Of a DNA stretch of 6,933 nucleotides, positions 5,870 to 6,933 are shown piece after piece. The position numbers and the translations under genes are program-made. The DNA comes from an uncultured Porphyromonas sp. (lineage in GTDB: Bacteria > Bacteroidota > Bacteroidia > Bacteroidales > Porphyromonadaceae), in contig CAMBHQ010000047.1 in the NCBI GenBank assembly GCA_945867245.1, forward strand, positions 1-6,933. The letters are read 5' to 3'. The notes beneath the pieces are model-generated. The model saw only the letters and a program-made list of their open reading frames with translations. It did not search any database and was not told where the DNA came from. How positions within the stretch are numbered: the stretch's first letter is position 1; every line of letters begins with the position of its first letter.

Positions 5870-6682
5870 TTATGCCTTAAGCTCGAAGTCGTCGGCATCC
5901 TGCCACACGGGGAACTTAGCCCGCAGAGAGGCCAAGGGCGCGTAGTCCATCGTCCCTACGACGACCGACTCCTCCCCCACGGCACAGGCCGACAGCACCT
6001 CGCCACGGGGATTGACCAGCACGCTATCCCCGAGATACTCTAGGCCCGTAGCATCGCGCCCCACACGATTGACCCCGATGACGTAGGCGAGGTTTTCCAT
6101 AGCCCTAGCACGGAGTAGAGTAGACCAGACCTCTCGCCTACCCCGAGGCCAGTTGGCCACACATATAATGAGGTCGTAGTCGTTTTGCCTACAGCGAGCC
6201 CATACGGGGAAGCGTAGGTCGTAGCACACTAGGGGCATAATGCGCCAGCCACGGAAGAGCAAGAGCTTGCGCTCACGGCTCGGGCGGACCATATCGGGCT
6301 CGCCCCCGAGCGAGAAGAGGTGTCGCTTATCTTGGTACTGCACATCGTGCCCATCTACGAGGAAGAAGCGATTGACGGCTGTCCCCTCGTCGAGGACGAA
6401 AGCCGAGCCTGCTAGGGCTAGGCCATAGCGGATACTCAAGTCCTCTAGACGCTCTACCAGAGAGCCTGTCTGCCAGTCCTCGGCATAGCCAGTGGCATCG
6501 GCCGAGAAGCCCGTAGTGATAGCCTCGGGGAAAACTACGAGGTCGCACTGCCCCACGAGGGAGCCGAGCTGTTCCTCTAGCTTACGGAGGTTAGCCACGA
6601 CATCGAGGTCGTATATACTGCACTGCACGAGGGCCACCCTCAGCTCTGCTGTGGGCGCTGTGCTGGTATTACTCTGAGACAT
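5870..6682 (-). CDS. Carbon-nitrogen hydrolase, omega-amidase (YafV/Nit2) type
   Basis: This is a 270-residue cytoplasmic nitrilase-superfamily amidase. The Glu-Lys-Cys triad is visible: E53 in FPEAITTGF, K119 in YQDKRHLF and C153 in CYDLRFPVWAR. The CYDLRFPVWAR block, the HLFSLGGE segment and the C-terminal FPVWQDADDFEL (257-268) match the YafV/omega-amidase group. These enzymes hydrolyse 2-oxoglutaramate and 2-oxosuccinamate, the products of glutamine or asparagine transamination, to the oxo acids and ammonia. The ANWPRGRREVW segment (176-186) is also typical. L198 in ARAMENLAY replaces the glutamine usually seen in ARAIENQ, a small deviation of unknown effect. The ATG at 6682 lies inside the end of the upstream acyltransferase gene, giving a 14-base overlap in a different frame, which suggests translational coupling. 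About ten Ser/Thr-rich residues precede the conserved core, so the real start could only be slightly shorter. Confidence 0.92.
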   Translation of the reverse strand: MSQSNTSTAPTAELRVALVQCSIYDLDVVANLRKLEEQLGSLVGQCDLVVFPEAITTGFSADATGYAEDWQTGSLVERLEDLSIRYGLALAGSAFVLDEGTAVNRFFLVDGHDVQYQDKRHLFSLGGEPDMVRPSRERKLLLFRGWRIMPLVCYDLRFPVWARCRQNDYDLIICVANWPRGRREVWSTLLRARAMENLAYVIGVNRVGRDATGLEYLGDSVLVNPRGEVLSACAVGEESVVVGTMDYAPLASLRAKFPVWQDADDFELKA

Positions 6683-6933
6683 AATCGTGATACTTATCTG
6701 GATATTTGGCCTGTCGGCTCGAATAACGACTACGGATATAGGCGATATCGGCCTCCATATCTCCTGTGGGATGGAAGACCTCGAAGATACCGACCTCCCT
6801 CTGCTCGTAGTCTAGTACGGCCAGCTCTATAGGGATGCCGGCAGCGAGGGCTATGCGGTAGAAACCTGTCTTCCAGTCCTGGCGATAGCTACGCGTCCCC
6901 TCGGGCGTGATAGCGATATGTACCTCCTGCTGT
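6669..6933 (-). CDS. PlsC-like 1-acylglycerol-3-phosphate acyltransferase (C-terminal 87 residues; cut by window edge)
   Basis: Translation of the minus strand from 6932 gives 87 codons ending in TAA at 6671-6669. The visible part starts just before AITPEGTRSYRQDWKTGFY, which contains the EGTR block III of the glycerolipid acyltransferase family, used in binding the glycerol phosphate acceptor. It continues with GIPIELAVLDY, which resembles block IV, and a lysine- and tyrosine-rich tail (KYPDKYHDY). The HxxxxD catalytic block I lies beyond the window. Members of the family acylate lysophosphatidic acid or related lysolipids at the inner membrane, so this is probably phospholipid synthesis. 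The TGDMEADIAYIRSRY segment near the end is common in the short Bacteroidota members. The stop codon overlaps the start of the downstream amidase gene by 14 bases. Which acyl acceptor it uses cannot be told from this fragment. Confidence 0.85.
   Translation of the reverse strand, partial: QQEVHIAITPEGTRSYRQDWKTGFYRIALAAGIPIELAVLDYEQREVGIFEVFHPTGDMEADIAYIRSRYSSRQAKYPDKYHDYVSE

Overview
The window looks like chromosomal DNA of a Bacteroidota species, most likely Porphyromonas or a close relative. This rests on the typical Bacteroidota versions of LpxK, ThiL and SppA lying next to each other, the lack of clear Shine-Dalgarno sequences before the starts, a moderately GC-rich sequence, and the presence of lipid A synthesis, which implies a Gram-negative envelope. 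The genus is inferred from recalled protein sequences, not from a search.

All seven protein genes lie on the minus strand, so transcription runs from the right end of the window to the left. In that order they are: the C-terminal end of a PlsC-like acyltransferase (6669-6933, cut by the window); a carbon-nitrogen hydrolase of the omega-amidase type (5870-6682), whose start overlaps the acyltransferase stop by 14 bases; the signal peptide peptidase SppA (4010-5821); the lipid A 4'-kinase LpxK (2870-3991); thiamine-monophosphate kinase ThiL (1807-2832); an N-acylglucosamine 2-epimerase (587-1771); and the N-terminal third of a secreted NanM-like mutarotase (1-329, cut by the window). From sppA to the epimerase the gaps are only 18 to 37 bases, as in an operon. 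The sppA leader gap is 48 bases.

The only sizeable noncoding stretch is 330-586, between the epimerase and the mutarotase. It is highly structured. Two near-perfect hairpins share three bases (503-530 and 528-556), and beside them lies a roughly 100-base imperfect inverted repeat (389-488). The outer stem of that repeat pairs better in minus-strand RNA than in plus-strand RNA because of G-U pairs. This is the least explained part of the window.

Functionally the right two thirds is an envelope and cofactor block: phospholipid acylation, membrane peptide degradation, lipid A phosphorylation and thiamine diphosphate synthesis. The left third is two steps of sialic acid or N-acetylmannosamine use, with a periplasmic mutarotase followed by a cytoplasmic ManNAc/GlcNAc epimerase. 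No tRNA, rRNA, CRISPR array, insertion sequence or phage gene was seen. I found no clearly new system. The points most worth checking are the structured intergenic element and an exact 19-base match between lpxK and thiL.
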